Of a DNA stretch of 64,000 bases, positions 1 to 9,562 are shown piece after piece. The stretch spans positions 62,001 through 126,000 of the forward strand of contig JADKGB010000034.1 of the NCBI GenBank assembly GCA_016717225.1, given 5' to 3'. The notes under the pieces were generated by a model. It saw only the letters and a program-made list of their open reading frames with translations, was not told the origin of the DNA and searched no databases. The stretch comes from Flavobacteriales bacterium. GTDB lineage: Bacteria > Bacteroidota > Bacteroidia > Flavobacteriales_F > PHOS-HE28. The position numbers and the translations under genes are program-made. Positions within the stretch are counted from its first letter, which is position 1. Each line of letters begins with the position of its first letter.

Positions 1-262
1 TCAGATAAGGAAGAGCCTTGGTCTTCTGATTATACGAATTCATGTAGGAATGGCCGAGCTTCCAATTCAGATTGGAATTCTCAGGCTGGCCTTCCTGTAG
101 CTCTTTCCAGATCTCTGCGCTCTGGTTGAACAAATTCTCCTCCACAAGTTTGCTCGCTTCCTCGAACTTCCAGTTGAAGGTGGTATTCTCTCCTTGAGCA
201 CTTGTGCATAGGGGGAGCAAGGAGAGACCGAGGATCGCTATAGCAGCGTAACCATACTTCAT
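1..262 (-). CDS. Partial secreted protein, N-terminus (TPR-like)
   Basis: Only the first 87 codons are inside the window; the gene runs off the left edge. The start ATG at 262 opens a clear signal peptide (MKYGYAAIAILGLSLLPLCTSAQ cut region, Ala-Gln junction near residue 22), followed by a helical stretch with the spacing of a tetratricopeptide repeat (WKELQEG...NWKLGHSYM). In Bacteroidota this N-terminal arrangement is common in OmpA/PD40-type outer-membrane proteins associated with gliding and T9SS, but the diagnostic C-terminus is not visible, so the family is an inference. It precedes nothing co-directional in the window except the E2 gene, 75 bp upstream. Confidence 0.6.
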   Translation of the reverse strand, partial: MKYGYAAIAILGLSLLPLCTSAQGENTTFNWKFEEASKLVEENLFNQSAEIWKELQEGQPENSNLNWKLGHSYMNSYNQKTKALPYL

Positions 263-336
263 GGCAATGCAATTTCACTCCGGGGAAAACCAGAGGGTGG
301 CGAAAGTAGCTTTTTTCCGTAGGGTCTTCCTCCTGT

Positions 337-1677
337 TCAAAATTCCTGATCGAGAGACCAGCTTTCCAGGATGTCGGCAACTCGTCGAACGAATTTCCCG
401 CCAAGGGCACCGTCAACGACGCGATGGTCATAGCTATGCGACAAGAACATCATATGGCGTATCGCTATAACATCGCCTGTTGGGGTTTCCAGCACTGCTG
501 GTTTCTTCTTGATGGCCCCGGTAGCCATTACCGCCACTTGCGGCTGATTGATGATGGGTGTGCCCAGTACGTTGCCAAAGGTGCCCACATTGGTAATTGT
601 ATATGTCCCGTTGGCGATATCATCCGGATCCAGTTTTCCAGCGCGTGCTCTGTTCGCCAGGTCATTCACGGCAGCCGCAAGGCCGGTGAGGTTCAGGCGG
701 TCGGCATTTTTGATCACCGGCACGATCAGATTGCCGCTTGGCAATGCGGCAGCCATACCAATGTTGATGTCCTTTTTCTTGATGATCGTTTGACCGCTCA
801 CTTGAATGTTGATCATGGGCATCTCCTTGATGGCTTGTGCCACGGCCATGATGAAGACCGGAGTGAAGGTGAGTTTCTGCCCTTCCCGGGCTTCAAAGGC
901 CTTCTTGACCTTCTCACGCCAGAGAACCAGGTTGGTAACATCAGCCTCAACGAAACTGGTAACGTGTGGACTTGTGCGTTTGCTCATCACCATGTGCTCG
1001 GCGATGATCTTGCGCATCCGGTCCATTTCGATCAACTCGTCACCTGCTGCCGGGGTCAACTTCGGCCCTTGTGTTTCTGCTTTGGCCCCAACGGTTGCAG
1101 CGCTCTGCGCTACTGGATCCACCAATGGGAGGTTCGCAACTGGTGATGTGGCTCCTCTCTTTGGCAAATAATCGAGGATATCTTTTTTGGTGACCCGCCC
1201 TCCTTCCCCAGAACCGGGAAGGGATTCCAACTCGGCCAAACTCACTCCTTCGCTATGGGCAATGTTCCGAACCAGGGGACTATAGAATTTCCCGCTTGGA
1301 CCAGCCTTGCCGATGGGCGCGCCAACCGGTTCCGTCGATCGAACGGCCGGAACAATTGCAGGCGTTGGTGACCCGTTGCTGGGTGTGGCAGCCTTGGCAG
1401 CTGTGCTCGATACTGCTGGGGCAGCCTTGGCATCAGCCGCCGTTCCAATATGTGCGATAGGCTGGCCCACTTTCACCACGTCGCCATCATTTACCAATCG
1501 CTTCAACAAAATACCGTCTTGTGGCGCCGGTACCTCACTGTCCACTTTGTCGGTGGCTATCTCCACCATGGCCTCGTCGGCAACAACGGCATCGCCTTCG
1601 CTTTTTAACCACTTGATTATGGTGGCTTCCGCCACGCTCTCGCCCATCTTGGGCAGGAGGATCTCGATATGTGCCAT
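337..1677 (-). CDS. 2-oxo acid dehydrogenase E2 (dihydrolipoyl acyltransferase)
   Basis: Transfers acyl groups from lipoyl-lysine to CoA in a pyruvate- or branched-chain 2-oxoacid dehydrogenase complex in the cytoplasm. The 446-aa protein has one lipoyl domain (residues 1-76, lipoylated Lys44 in EIATDKVDSEV), an Ala/Pro-rich linker, a peripheral subunit-binding domain (about 131-172) and a catalytic domain (about 215-446) ending with the HRVVDG active-site motif near residue 418. The start at 1677 was chosen because MAHIEILLPKMGES is the canonical lipoyl-domain beginning; the frame stays open 46 codons further upstream without homologous sequence. No E1 or E3 gene is adjacent, so the substrate (pyruvate or branched-chain) cannot be fixed from context. 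Confidence 0.93.
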   Translation of the reverse strand: MAHIEILLPKMGESVAEATIIKWLKSEGDAVVADEAMVEIATDKVDSEVPAPQDGILLKRLVNDGDVVKVGQPIAHIGTAADAKAAPAVSSTAAKAATPSNGSPTPAIVPAVRSTEPVGAPIGKAGPSGKFYSPLVRNIAHSEGVSLAELESLPGSGEGGRVTKKDILDYLPKRGATSPVANLPLVDPVAQSAATVGAKAETQGPKLTPAAGDELIEMDRMRKIIAEHMVMSKRTSPHVTSFVEADVTNLVLWREKVKKAFEAREGQKLTFTPVFIMAVAQAIKEMPMINIQVSGQTIIKKKDINIGMAAALPSGNLIVPVIKNADRLNLTGLAAAVNDLANRARAGKLDPDDIANGTYTITNVGTFGNVLGTPIINQPQVAVMATGAIKKKPAVLETPTGDVIAIRHMMFLSHSYDHRVVDGALGGKFVRRVADILESWSLDQEF

Positions 1678-1766
1678 GCGCTGCTCGCCGAAGTTTGATT
1701 CCAAAAGCGGAACGGTTGCGAATGTACCGGTGTAATGCGAGTACCGGTATTCCGGCTGCGATCGGT

Positions 1767-3704
1767 TCAGTTCCCCAATTGGGCGAATCCGCGCCAAACA
1801 AGACGCATGTCCCACGCAAGACGGTAATCTTTCGCATACGTGAGGTTAACCCTTTCCACCGTTAACGGAACAGGTTCCAACCCATCGGCCAACACCGGGT
1901 CGAGCACTCCAGGCCGGATACCCGGTAAGCGATATGCCCTGTCCGTATGAGGGAAGTATCCCACCCAACTGTTATTTCCCCGGATCACCCTGACGAGATT
2001 CTTCAGGAAGCCAACCTTATGACGAACGAAGAGAATGGTAATTGGCATCAGCAATATGAGGATCAACGCTAGCGAAACATCGAATATGCGTTTGATCCTG
2101 CGTGAGGCAGAACTGCTCACCGCATGATCTTCCATGATCAGCAGGTCCTGCACACTTTCAATACTGCTCGGACCAATGATGAACTCACGCGCAGGCTGTG
2201 CGATCTTGAACATGACACCGGACCGTTTCAATTCCTCGATCAATTCAATGATCCGCCCCCATTTCAGGTCTTTGGAGCAAAAAACAACTTCGTCGATACC
2301 GTGTTTGCGGATCGATCGACGGATCTGCTTTACCGCGTCCGGCGAATTGGCGAGGCCCGCGTTCATTTCGATCTGTCGGCCCAAGCCGAAGTGCGTTTGC
2401 CAGAGCAGCGCGAAAGCATGTTTGGCCTCCTCTTCACTCCCAATGGCCAAGATCCGCTTACGATCAAGGGTTCGCATGCTGAAGTTCTTCAATCCCAAGA
2501 AATGCAACATCAAGCGGGAAACAACGCCGACCACCAAAACGGCGAGAGAGCCATACATGATCATGTCCCGCGCAATGGACCTCACCATCGAAGCGACCCA
2601 ATTCCCGGCCTCGCCGAAAGGCCAAAGCACCAACAACCAAAAGAGCGCACCAACAACGACCGCCTTGAACACATTGACCAAACGCACTGGAAGGTCGTAC
2701 GCACCGAAAATCGAGAAAAAGACCAGCATCGATATCAGTGGATAAATGAACGAACCATCGATACGATAGTCGCTGTCGCCCTCGATAACCATTACCAACA
2801 CTCCAACCAATGCGAGCAAAAGCAGATCGAGCACTGGCAGCAAAGCCCTGCGCAAAAACCGGGTAACGATCGCTCCTGTGGCGCTCAAGTAGATCGCCAC
2901 GTTGATCAGCCCCGCGAAAAGGTCGGGCCGTTTCTGCGTAAAGTGCTTCTTCGCAAAAATGGCCATGGCATTGTAGAAAACGAACACGTAGTTCACGCTG
3001 CTCTTCTTCGTGCTCTCGCCTTTGTAGTGGATTATCCGCGCATGAGGCAAGTACCAATTCTCATACCCCCCAAGCGTGATCCGGTAGCTCAGATCGATAT
3101 CCTCCCCATACATGAAGAAGCTTTCGTCGAGCAACCCGATCCTGTTCAATGTCTCCTTGCGCAAGAACATACAGGCACCGGAAAGGATCTCAATGCGAGC
3201 AGCCTCGTTCTCCGGCAAATGACCCAAATGATATCGCCCGAAAACGCGGCTTTTCGGAAACAACCGGGTAAGACCGATGATCTTGTAAAAAGCCACAGCC
3301 GGAGTTGGCAATCCTCGTTTGCTTTCCGGAAGGAACTGGCCCGTTCCATCGATCATTTTCACACCCAACCCACCGGCTTTCGGGTGCCGGTCCATAAAGG
3401 CGATCACTTTTTGGAAAACATCCTCGCCTACGATCGTGTCCGGGTTCAGTAGAACCACATGTTCGGCGTTGCTTTCGCGTATCGCCTGGTTATTGGCCCG
3501 GCTGAAGCCCACGTTCTCCTGGTTCGCGATCAGGCGCACTTGCGGAAATTTCTCACGGACCATTTCCACACTGCCATCCGTGCTTTGGTTGTCTACCACG
3601 AACACGTCGCCTTCAATGCCTTTCAACGCCTCGAATACCGTTCGCAGACATTGCTCGAGATACGCTCGAACATTGTAGTTGACGATGATGACGGATAGTT
3701 TCAT
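1767..3704 (-). CDS. GT2 glycosyltransferase fused to membrane/sugar-transferase-like domain
   Basis: A 645-aa multidomain protein. Residues 1 to about 235 form a family 2 GT-A glycosyltransferase (MKLSVIIVNYN start, acidic NPDT at 87-90, FFMYGEDIDLSYR near 195-210), probably adding a sugar from a nucleotide donor to a lipid- or polysaccharide acceptor. Four or five transmembrane segments follow (about 265-410), then a Rossmann-like segment (RILAIGS...), and finally a helix resembling the membrane anchor of polyprenyl-phosphate sugar transferases (RRIKRIFDVSLALILILL). The last 80 residues keep the family's SWVGY and LPGIRPG blocks but lack the usual catalytic Asp-Glu region. Likely in surface polysaccharide synthesis; the acceptor is unknown. 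Confidence 0.85.
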   Translation of the reverse strand: MKLSVIIVNYNVRAYLEQCLRTVFEALKGIEGDVFVVDNQSTDGSVEMVREKFPQVRLIANQENVGFSRANNQAIRESNAEHVVLLNPDTIVGEDVFQKVIAFMDRHPKAGGLGVKMIDGTGQFLPESKRGLPTPAVAFYKIIGLTRLFPKSRVFGRYHLGHLPENEAARIEILSGACMFLRKETLNRIGLLDESFFMYGEDIDLSYRITLGGYENWYLPHARIIHYKGESTKKSSVNYVFVFYNAMAIFAKKHFTQKRPDLFAGLINVAIYLSATGAIVTRFLRRALLPVLDLLLLALVGVLVMVIEGDSDYRIDGSFIYPLISMLVFFSIFGAYDLPVRLVNVFKAVVVGALFWLLVLWPFGEAGNWVASMVRSIARDMIMYGSLAVLVVGVVSRLMLHFLGLKNFSMRTLDRKRILAIGSEEEAKHAFALLWQTHFGLGRQIEMNAGLANSPDAVKQIRRSIRKHGIDEVVFCSKDLKWGRIIELIEELKRSGVMFKIAQPAREFIIGPSSIESVQDLLIMEDHAVSSSASRRIKRIFDVSLALILILLMPITILFVRHKVGFLKNLVRVIRGNNSWVGYFPHTDRAYRLPGIRPGVLDPVLADGLEPVPLTVERVNLTYAKDYRLAWDMRLVWRGFAQLGN

Positions 3705-3802
3705 TGTTCGCTTGGTCGGTCAGGTGTTCCGCCTTGCTCCCGCCTTATCACTATCACATGCGCCAAAGCGTATCACGCAGCTCGTCAACGCGCGTTCGCG
3801 TT

Positions 3803-4420
3803 TCATCGCTTCACCATTTGTTCATATGGTTTCCTGTCCGAGATGCTACGTCCAAGTGTTACCTCATCCACTTGCTCCAATTCACCACCGATACTTATGC
3901 CTCGGGCGATCTGGCTCACTTGAACGCCCAATTCCTTCAACTTGCGGTGGACGTAGAACCCGGTCGTATCCCCTTCCAGAGTGGCTCCCAGTGCTAAAAC
4001 CACTTCATCAACTCCACCCTTCTTGATCCGTTCGAACAATTCTTTCGTGTTCAGGTCGTCAGGGCCAAGCCCGTCCATTGGACTGATAACGCCGCCCAGA
4101 ACGTGGTACAGTCCTTTGTACTGTCGTGTGTTCTCGATGGCGATCACATCACGGATATCCTCCACAACACAAACCATCGACCGGTCGCGACCCGGGTTAT
4201 CGCAGATGTCGCATACCGGCCTGTCGCTGATATTGCAACATTCGGTGCAGTAGCGAACATCCTCTCGCAACTTCCGAACAGCCTCGCTGAACCGGACCAC
4301 TTCATGCAGCTCGCGCCTCAACAAGTGCAACGCCATGCGCATCGCCGTTCGCCGACCAATACCTGGCAATGTGGCCAACTGGTCAACGGCATTCTCCAGA
4401 AGATGGGAACTCAATGGCAT
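3803..4420 (-). CDS. recR: Recombination mediator RecR
   Basis: Acts with RecO/RecF to load RecA on SSB-coated gapped DNA. The 205-aa length is standard. Visible features are the N-terminal helix-hairpin-helix (LATLPGIGRRTAMRMALHLL, 17-36), a four-cysteine zinc finger (Cys58, 61, 70, 73), and a Toprim domain (about 80-175) beginning VCVVEDIRDV, with the GGVISPMDG signature typical of RecR. It sits 98 bp from the glycosyltransferase gene and is divergent from saccharopine dehydrogenase. Recognition is firm. Confidence 0.97.
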   Translation of the reverse strand: MPLSSHLLENAVDQLATLPGIGRRTAMRMALHLLRRELHEVVRFSEAVRKLREDVRYCTECCNISDRPVCDICDNPGRDRSMVCVVEDIRDVIAIENTRQYKGLYHVLGGVISPMDGLGPDDLNTKELFERIKKGGVDEVVLALGATLEGDTTGFYVHRKLKELGVQVSQIARGISIGGELEQVDEVTLGRSISDRKPYEQMVKR

Positions 4421-4507
4421 GGGTGCAAAGATGGTCGTGCGCGCTCAAGTTGACATGTCGGATATTCGCCGTCCAATTCACCCAGGCCGAAGGTTTCGGC
4501 GCGTACG

Positions 4508-5848
4508 ATGCGATCCATACTCATTCTCGGTGCCGGGCGTTCGGCTTCCACGCTCATCCAATACCTGATCGACCACGCTGTGGAGCAGCAATGGCGGATC
4601 ACCGTGGCTGACAAGGATGTGGAACATGCCAGGAAGCTCACCTCGGGTGGTGCGGACCTGGCCGAAGGTGTGGCGCTCGACGCCCTGAACGCTGAGGCTC
4701 GGGCAGCGTTGATCGCCCAGCATGACCTGATCATCAGTATGCTGCCGGCCTTCATGCACATGGATGTATTGAAGGATTGCCTGCGACTGAAGAAACATGT
4801 GATCACACCGAGCTATGTGCCGGACGCTTTGTGGGCTATGGACGCTGAATTCAAGAACGCCGGACTGGTCGTCCTGAACGAAATGGGCCTGGATCCCGGC
4901 ATCGACCACATGAGCGCTATGCGGATCCTTGATCGGATACGCGCCGAAGGTGGACATATGGAGGTGTTCGAGAGCTATTGCGGTGGGCTGGTGGCTCCTG
5001 AGAGCGACAACAATTCGTGGGGCTACAAATTCAGCTGGAACCCGCGAAATGTGATCCTTGCCGGTCAGGGCGGATCGGCCAAGTACATCGATCAAGGGAT
5101 GACGAAATACATTCCTTACAACAAGCTCTTCCAACGAACGGTGCTCGTGAAAGTACCGGGCTTCGGCGCGTTCGATGGCTACGCGAACCGCGATTCCTTA
5201 AAATACCGATCGCACTATGGGATCAACGACATCCCCACGCTGAAACGAGGCACCCTGCGGAAGGCCGGTTTCTGCATTGCTTGGGACACGTTCGTTCAAC
5301 TGGGCTGCACGGACGATAGCTTCCCCATGGAGCTGGGGGCCAATGCGACCTGGTGCGATTACCTCGATTCGTTCTTACCTCCTGGTGCTGGTCGGCCTAC
5401 TCGAACGAATCTTGCGTATTACCTCAACTTGGATCCTAAAGGCGAAGTCATGTCGAAGTTGGATGAGCTCGGGTTGTTCTCCACGGAGAAGATCGGCACA
5501 ACGGGACTTTCACCTGCGGGCACCTTGCAGCACTTGCTCGAGCAGAAGTGGAAACTCGGTGAGAACGACAAGGACCTTGTGGTGATGTGGCATCGTTTCC
5601 GTTATACTCTTAACGGGGCACAGCATGAATTGAACGCCTCACTGGCGGTGACAGGGATCGACCAAACGCATACTGCGATGGCGCGCACTGTTGGGCTTCC
5701 GATCGCTATTGCGTGCAAGCTGCTTCTGAACGGGAAGATCGGCGACCATGGGGTGCTTTTACCGCTGAAGGCAAGCCTGTACAACCCGGTTCTGGATGAA
5801 CTCGAGCAGCTCGGTGTTGTGTTCGAAGAGCGGGAGATCGCCGGTTAG
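4508..5848 (+). CDS. Saccharopine dehydrogenase family protein
   Basis: A 446-aa cytoplasmic NAD(P)-dependent oxidoreductase. The N-terminus is a Rossmann fold (ILILGAGRSAS, residues 4-14) and the central and C-terminal part matches the saccharopine reductase domain (NEMGLDPGIDHMSA, SYCGGLVAPESDNN, FSWNPRNV). In the family this enzyme interconverts saccharopine with glutamate plus aminoadipate semialdehyde; in Bacteroidota it is usually assigned to lysine degradation, which is inference here as no partner gene is adjacent. Its TAG stop overlaps the convergent trmN6 stop by 4 bp (5845-5848). Confidence 0.92.
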   Translation: MRSILILGAGRSASTLIQYLIDHAVEQQWRITVADKDVEHARKLTSGGADLAEGVALDALNAEARAALIAQHDLIISMLPAFMHMDVLKDCLRLKKHVITPSYVPDALWAMDAEFKNAGLVVLNEMGLDPGIDHMSAMRILDRIRAEGGHMEVFESYCGGLVAPESDNNSWGYKFSWNPRNVILAGQGGSAKYIDQGMTKYIPYNKLFQRTVLVKVPGFGAFDGYANRDSLKYRSHYGINDIPTLKRGTLRKAGFCIAWDTFVQLGCTDDSFPMELGANATWCDYLDSFLPPGAGRPTRTNLAYYLNLDPKGEVMSKLDELGLFSTEKIGTTGLSPAGTLQHLLEQKWKLGENDKDLVVMWHRFRYTLNGAQHELNASLAVTGIDQTHTAMARTVGLPIAIACKLLLNGKIGDHGVLLPLKASLYNPVLDELEQLGVVFEEREIAG

Positions 5849-6552
5849 AATTTCTGCATGAGGTCGGCTAGTAGCTCCTTGTATCGCGCCGAGTAAGTGC
5901 CTTGTACTTCTTCAACCGTTACCTCGTCCTGCTCTAGCACTGGCGCTCCTCGCCACATTTCCAGCATAACGCGCTTGGGGGCTCTATCGGCCAGGTACCG
6001 GATGACGCACCTGCGCAAAGGTCTGATGCCAACAGCATCGGCATACAGACGAAGAACAGGTTCACGATTCGTTGGAAGAATGACCGAAAAGCGACCTTCC
6101 GCACCCATGGATGCGTTCACGACAACCATCAGTTCCTTGAAGCCAAGGGCTGCCTCGTGTTTGGCAGCGACTGCCCGGTCGTCCGCTGGGACCATATCTC
6201 CCGCATAGAACGGCGGATTACAGATGATCAGGTCGTACGGCTCGCTCACCTTCATCCGTCGCACATCCATGCGATGTACACGCACCCTATCGCTCCATGG
6301 ACTCGCCTTCGCGTTCTCGGTCGCCTGCTCCGCTGAAGCATCGTCGATCTCCACCGCATCGATCATTGCCTCACCGTTGCGCTGCGCTGCTATCAGTGCG
6401 AGCAGGCCAGTGCCAGTGCCTATGTCCAGGATACGCTTCGCACCAGCATAGTTCGTCCATGCACCGAGCAGGACCCCATCGGTGCCAACTTTCAAGGCAC
6501 ACCGATCCTGTTGGACGGTGAACTGTTTGAAGTGGAAGTGCGGGTTTGGCAT
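5845..6552 (-). CDS. trmN6: tRNA1(Val) (adenine37-N6)-methyltransferase
   Basis: Uses S-adenosylmethionine to methylate the N6 of adenine 37 in tRNA1(Val). The 235-aa protein has a class I methyltransferase fold: SAM-binding ILDIGTGTGLLALIAAQR (about 40-57), acidic DAVEIDD, and the N6-adenine catalytic motif NPPF (LIICNPPFYAG, about 110-120). The N-terminus FHFKQFTVQQDRCALKVGTD is characteristic of the YfiC/TrmN6 group. It lies downstream of rimM on the same strand, separated by a stem-loop at 6576-6610. Confidence 0.93.
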   Translation of the reverse strand: MPNPHFHFKQFTVQQDRCALKVGTDGVLLGAWTNYAGAKRILDIGTGTGLLALIAAQRNGEAMIDAVEIDDASAEQATENAKASPWSDRVRVHRMDVRRMKVSEPYDLIICNPPFYAGDMVPADDRAVAAKHEAALGFKELMVVVNASMGAEGRFSVILPTNREPVLRLYADAVGIRPLRRCVIRYLADRAPKRVMLEMWRGAPVLEQDEVTVEEVQGTYSARYKELLADLMQKF

Positions 6553-6575
6553 ACGCGAGTTTGAGGGTTCGAGAG

Positions 6576-6610
6576 TTGAAGAGTTGCCCCTCGCTCAGGC
6601 AACTCTTCAA
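6576..6610 (-). terminator. 13-bp perfect inverted repeat between rimM and trmN6
   Basis: TTGAAGAGTTGCC (6576-6588) is exactly complementary to GGCAACTCTTCAA (6598-6610) with a 9-nt loop. It sits between the rimM stop (6620) and the trmN6 start (6552), so on the minus strand it would follow rimM. No long T tract follows, so it may be a weak terminator, a processing site or an intergenic repeat. Confidence 0.5.
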
Positions 6611-6619
6611 TTCCACAAC

Positions 6620-7147
6620 TCAGGATCCACGATACAGATCGATCAACCCATCCGGCGTACGGATGAGCAACGTCCGTTCTTCCAAGTCCATATCCACGAT
6701 CATCTCATCCACCAACGGCACCAGAACTTCCTTCTCCCCGTGTTGGATCACAAGAACCGGATTCTTCACATTGCCTTCGATCCCGACCACTTCTCCGAGT
6801 TCGCCATGGACTTCATCACGCACAAGCAAGCCTACGAATTCTTCGGGGTCCCAGCTCTCATCGCTGCCATCCACCAAATGGCCTGGTGGCGCATAGATGT
6901 CCCGGCCCACCAATATGCTCGCGCTTTGCGGGTCATGAAAGTCTTCGAACTTGATCAGCGTGTCCCCACCTTTTTCATAAAGTTTGCTGAACGCGAACGG
7001 CACTCGCTGCCCCTCAATGTCCACGAAAAGTGAACCTGCGTGAACGATATCGTCAAAACTTACATCCTCCAAATGCACTGTTAACGCGCCTTGATGCCCC
7101 CATGGCTTGCCCAATCGGCCGAGAAAATGCAGGCTTTCGATGTCCAT
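6620..7147 (-). CDS. rimM: 16S rRNA processing protein RimM
   Basis: Assists maturation of the 30S subunit head, binding ribosomal protein uS19. The 175-aa form starting at 7147 (MDIESLHFLGRLGKPWGHQG) matches the family start; the frame is open further upstream (to 7225) without conserved sequence. The N-terminal RimM beta-barrel covers about residues 1-85 and the C-terminal PRC-barrel about 95-170 (DEVHGELGEVVGIEG). In many bacteria rimM follows rpsP directly; here rpsP is 2.5 kb away on the same strand with an oppositely oriented hexosaminidase between them. The divergent hexosaminidase start is 64 bp away. Confidence 0.93.
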   Translation of the reverse strand: MDIESLHFLGRLGKPWGHQGALTVHLEDVSFDDIVHAGSLFVDIEGQRVPFAFSKLYEKGGDTLIKFEDFHDPQSASILVGRDIYAPPGHLVDGSDESWDPEEFVGLLVRDEVHGELGEVVGIEGNVKNPVLVIQHGEKEVLVPLVDEMIVDMDLEERTLLIRTPDGLIDLYRGS

Positions 7148-7211
7148 GGTGTTCGCGGTGAAATTAGGGGTACCACCTGTCTTGTTCATCAAGCTCACAT
7201 CTTTGGGCGAA

Positions 7212-9506
7212 ATGCTGAAACACATTCTGTTCTATATCGCTGCGTCGGTCGGTTCTGCAGCTCTCGCTCAGACACAAGGCCCAATGTTCATTCCTGCACC
7301 TGTGCAAGTGGCATCGGATACGGGCGTTTTCCGTGCGACTTCGGCCACGTCGATCGTGTACGCCCAGCTCTCCCTGAAGGATGAAGCACTTGCGCTGCAA
7401 GCTGAATTGAAAAACGTTCTGGGAACCCAGCCACTTGTTTCGTACGACCAAACTGGAAAGACCAAGGGGATCAGATTGGCCATCGTGAACATTGACAGCG
7501 TTCCTGAAGGTGGTTACTCGATGGTGATCCGCAAGGACCACATTGAACTTACAGCTCCGGATGATGCCGGCATTTTCAACGGTGTACAAACACTCGCCCA
7601 GCTGTTGCCGGTGCCAGCTCTGAACGCTTCAGCGCGTCCAGCTGGCATCGACATTCCGTGTATGAGCGTAACTGACTTTCCCCGCTTCGCCTGGCGCGGT
7701 ATGCACCTCGATGTGTGTCGCCATTTCTTCCCCGTTGATCTCGTGAAGAAGTACATCGACCTGCTTGCCCGGTACAAAATGAACACCTTCCATTGGCACC
7801 TCACGGAGGATCAAGGTTGGCGGATCGAGATCAAGAAATACCCGAAGCTTACGGAGGTTGGTGCTTGGAGAAGCGGCAGTGAATACGGCCCGTACAGTGA
7901 CCGCACGTTCGACAGCACGCGCTACGGTGGGTTCTATACGCAAGAGGAGATCCGCGAGGTGGTAGCCTATGCACAGAGCAAGCACGTTGCCATCGTTCCA
8001 GAGATCGAGATGCCGGGACATTCGCTTGCGGCTTTGGCCGCTTACCCGGAATTCAGTTGCACTGGCGGGCCATTCGAAGTAGAAAAAGGATGGGGTGTTT
8101 TTGAGGATGTCTTCTGCCCGAAGGAAGAAACCTTCACCTTCCTGGAAAACGTTCTCACGGAGGTAATGGATCTGTTCCCTGGAGAATACATCCACATCGG
8201 CGGCGACGAATGCCCGAAAGAACGTTGGAAAACGTGCGCGCATTGCCAAGCATTGATGAAGAGCGAGGGATTGAAGGATGAACACGAACTGCAGTCATAC
8301 TTCATTCGGCGCATTGAAACATTCGTGAACAAAAAAGGGCGGAAGATCATCGGCTGGGACGAGATCCTGGAAGGTGGCCTGGCCCCGAATGCAGCTGTGA
8401 TGAGTTGGCGTGGAACCGAGGGTGGTATTGCGGCCGCTAAAGCCAGGCATAACGTCGTGATGAGCCCAGGAAGCCATTGCTACTTCGATCATTACCAGGG
8501 TGATCCAGCGAACGAACCACTGGCCATTGGCGGCTTCACAACGGTGCAAAAAGTATACAGTTATGAACCTGTACCTGCCGAGCTGAACGCCGACGAGGCG
8601 AAGTACATCTTGGGAGCACAAGGCAATGTGTGGACCGAGTACATAACGACACCCGAACAGGTTGAGTACATGGCCGTTCCACGAATGCTCGCATTGGCTG
8701 AAGTGCTGTGGAGCCCGAAAAAGAAACGTGATGAGGCCGACTTCGTTCGACGCTTGGAACATGAATTCACCGCGTTGAGCGCACTTGACGTTCACTACAG
8801 CAAGAGCCTGTTCAACGTGGGTTTCAAATTGACCGGTAGTAAAAAACGCGGGCAAGTGAATGTTGAACCGTTCGCAACACCCGGTTTGGGAGAGATCCGC
8901 TACACGTTGGACAACCAGGAGCCAACAAAGGATTCACCCCAATTCGTAACCACTCTCGAACAACGGGAGAACGTCATCATCCGCGCTGCACTCTTCCGTG
9001 GTGATCGTAAATTGGGATACTCCACGAGCAAAAAACTTTCGTTCGATCTTGCTACCGGCCGAGCCGTAACAACAAGCCCAGCACCGAATGAACGATACAA
9101 TGACGGTGGCCCGTTCACCTTGGTTGATGGGGTAAGCGCCGGAAACAAACGCGTGAACAACGAATGGCTCGGTTGGAAGGATGACCGTGTCACCATCAAG
9201 CTGGACCTTGGCGAGGAGCAATGGGTCTCACGGATCAGCATCGGCGCTTTGGCAGAGAAATACTCCTGGATCCAGCCGCCTGCGGAAGTGGAGATAGCAG
9301 TGAGTTCTGATGGAGTTACGTATCTGGTGCTCGATACTCCCAAGCCTCCCTCGGATGCCAAGAACCATGTCGAATTCGCCGTATCCGTGCCCATGATGAC
9401 CCGCTATATCCGGTTCATCGTGAAGAGCATTGGGCATATACCAGAAGGTGACGCTGGCGCGGGTAACCCACCGTGGATGTTCCTGGACGAGATCCACGTG
9501 AAGTGA
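7212..9506 (+). CDS. Secreted beta-N-acetylhexosaminidase, GH20
   Basis: Hydrolyses terminal GlcNAc or GalNAc from chito-oligosaccharides or glycans, probably in the periplasm or on the surface. The 764-aa protein begins with a signal peptide (MLKHILFYIAASVGSAALAQ), has the GH20b N-terminal domain (about 30-150), the GH20 TIM barrel (about 160-500) with the catalytic Asp332-Glu333 pair in HIGGDECPKERW, then a chitobiase C-terminal-like strand region and a discoidin-like domain (about 620-764, ending PPWMFLDEIHVK). The ATG at 7212 was chosen because it opens the signal peptide; an upstream ATG at 7107 would overlap rimM. It terminates at the bidirectional hairpin at 9563-9591. Confidence 0.94.
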   Translation: MLKHILFYIAASVGSAALAQTQGPMFIPAPVQVASDTGVFRATSATSIVYAQLSLKDEALALQAELKNVLGTQPLVSYDQTGKTKGIRLAIVNIDSVPEGGYSMVIRKDHIELTAPDDAGIFNGVQTLAQLLPVPALNASARPAGIDIPCMSVTDFPRFAWRGMHLDVCRHFFPVDLVKKYIDLLARYKMNTFHWHLTEDQGWRIEIKKYPKLTEVGAWRSGSEYGPYSDRTFDSTRYGGFYTQEEIREVVAYAQSKHVAIVPEIEMPGHSLAALAAYPEFSCTGGPFEVEKGWGVFEDVFCPKEETFTFLENVLTEVMDLFPGEYIHIGGDECPKERWKTCAHCQALMKSEGLKDEHELQSYFIRRIETFVNKKGRKIIGWDEILEGGLAPNAAVMSWRGTEGGIAAAKARHNVVMSPGSHCYFDHYQGDPANEPLAIGGFTTVQKVYSYEPVPAELNADEAKYILGAQGNVWTEYITTPEQVEYMAVPRMLALAEVLWSPKKKRDEADFVRRLEHEFTALSALDVHYSKSLFNVGFKLTGSKKRGQVNVEPFATPGLGEIRYTLDNQEPTKDSPQFVTTLEQRENVIIRAALFRGDRKLGYSTSKKLSFDLATGRAVTTSPAPNERYNDGGPFTLVDGVSAGNKRVNNEWLGWKDDRVTIKLDLGEEQWVSRISIGALAEKYSWIQPPAEVEIAVSSDGVTYLVLDTPKPPSDAKNHVEFAVSVPMMTRYIRFIVKSIGHIPEGDAGAGNPPWMFLDEIHVK

Positions 9507-9562
9507 GCAGGCGGCCCCAAACAAGTGCGCTGGCAAGACCGAAGTTGATCACTGTAGACGCG

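Noticed and set aside
2124..3452. 442-codon plus-strand frame over the glycosyltransferase gene
   Set aside because: Shadow of the GT2 gene; Gln/His-rich composition typical of antisense frames in GC-rich DNA.
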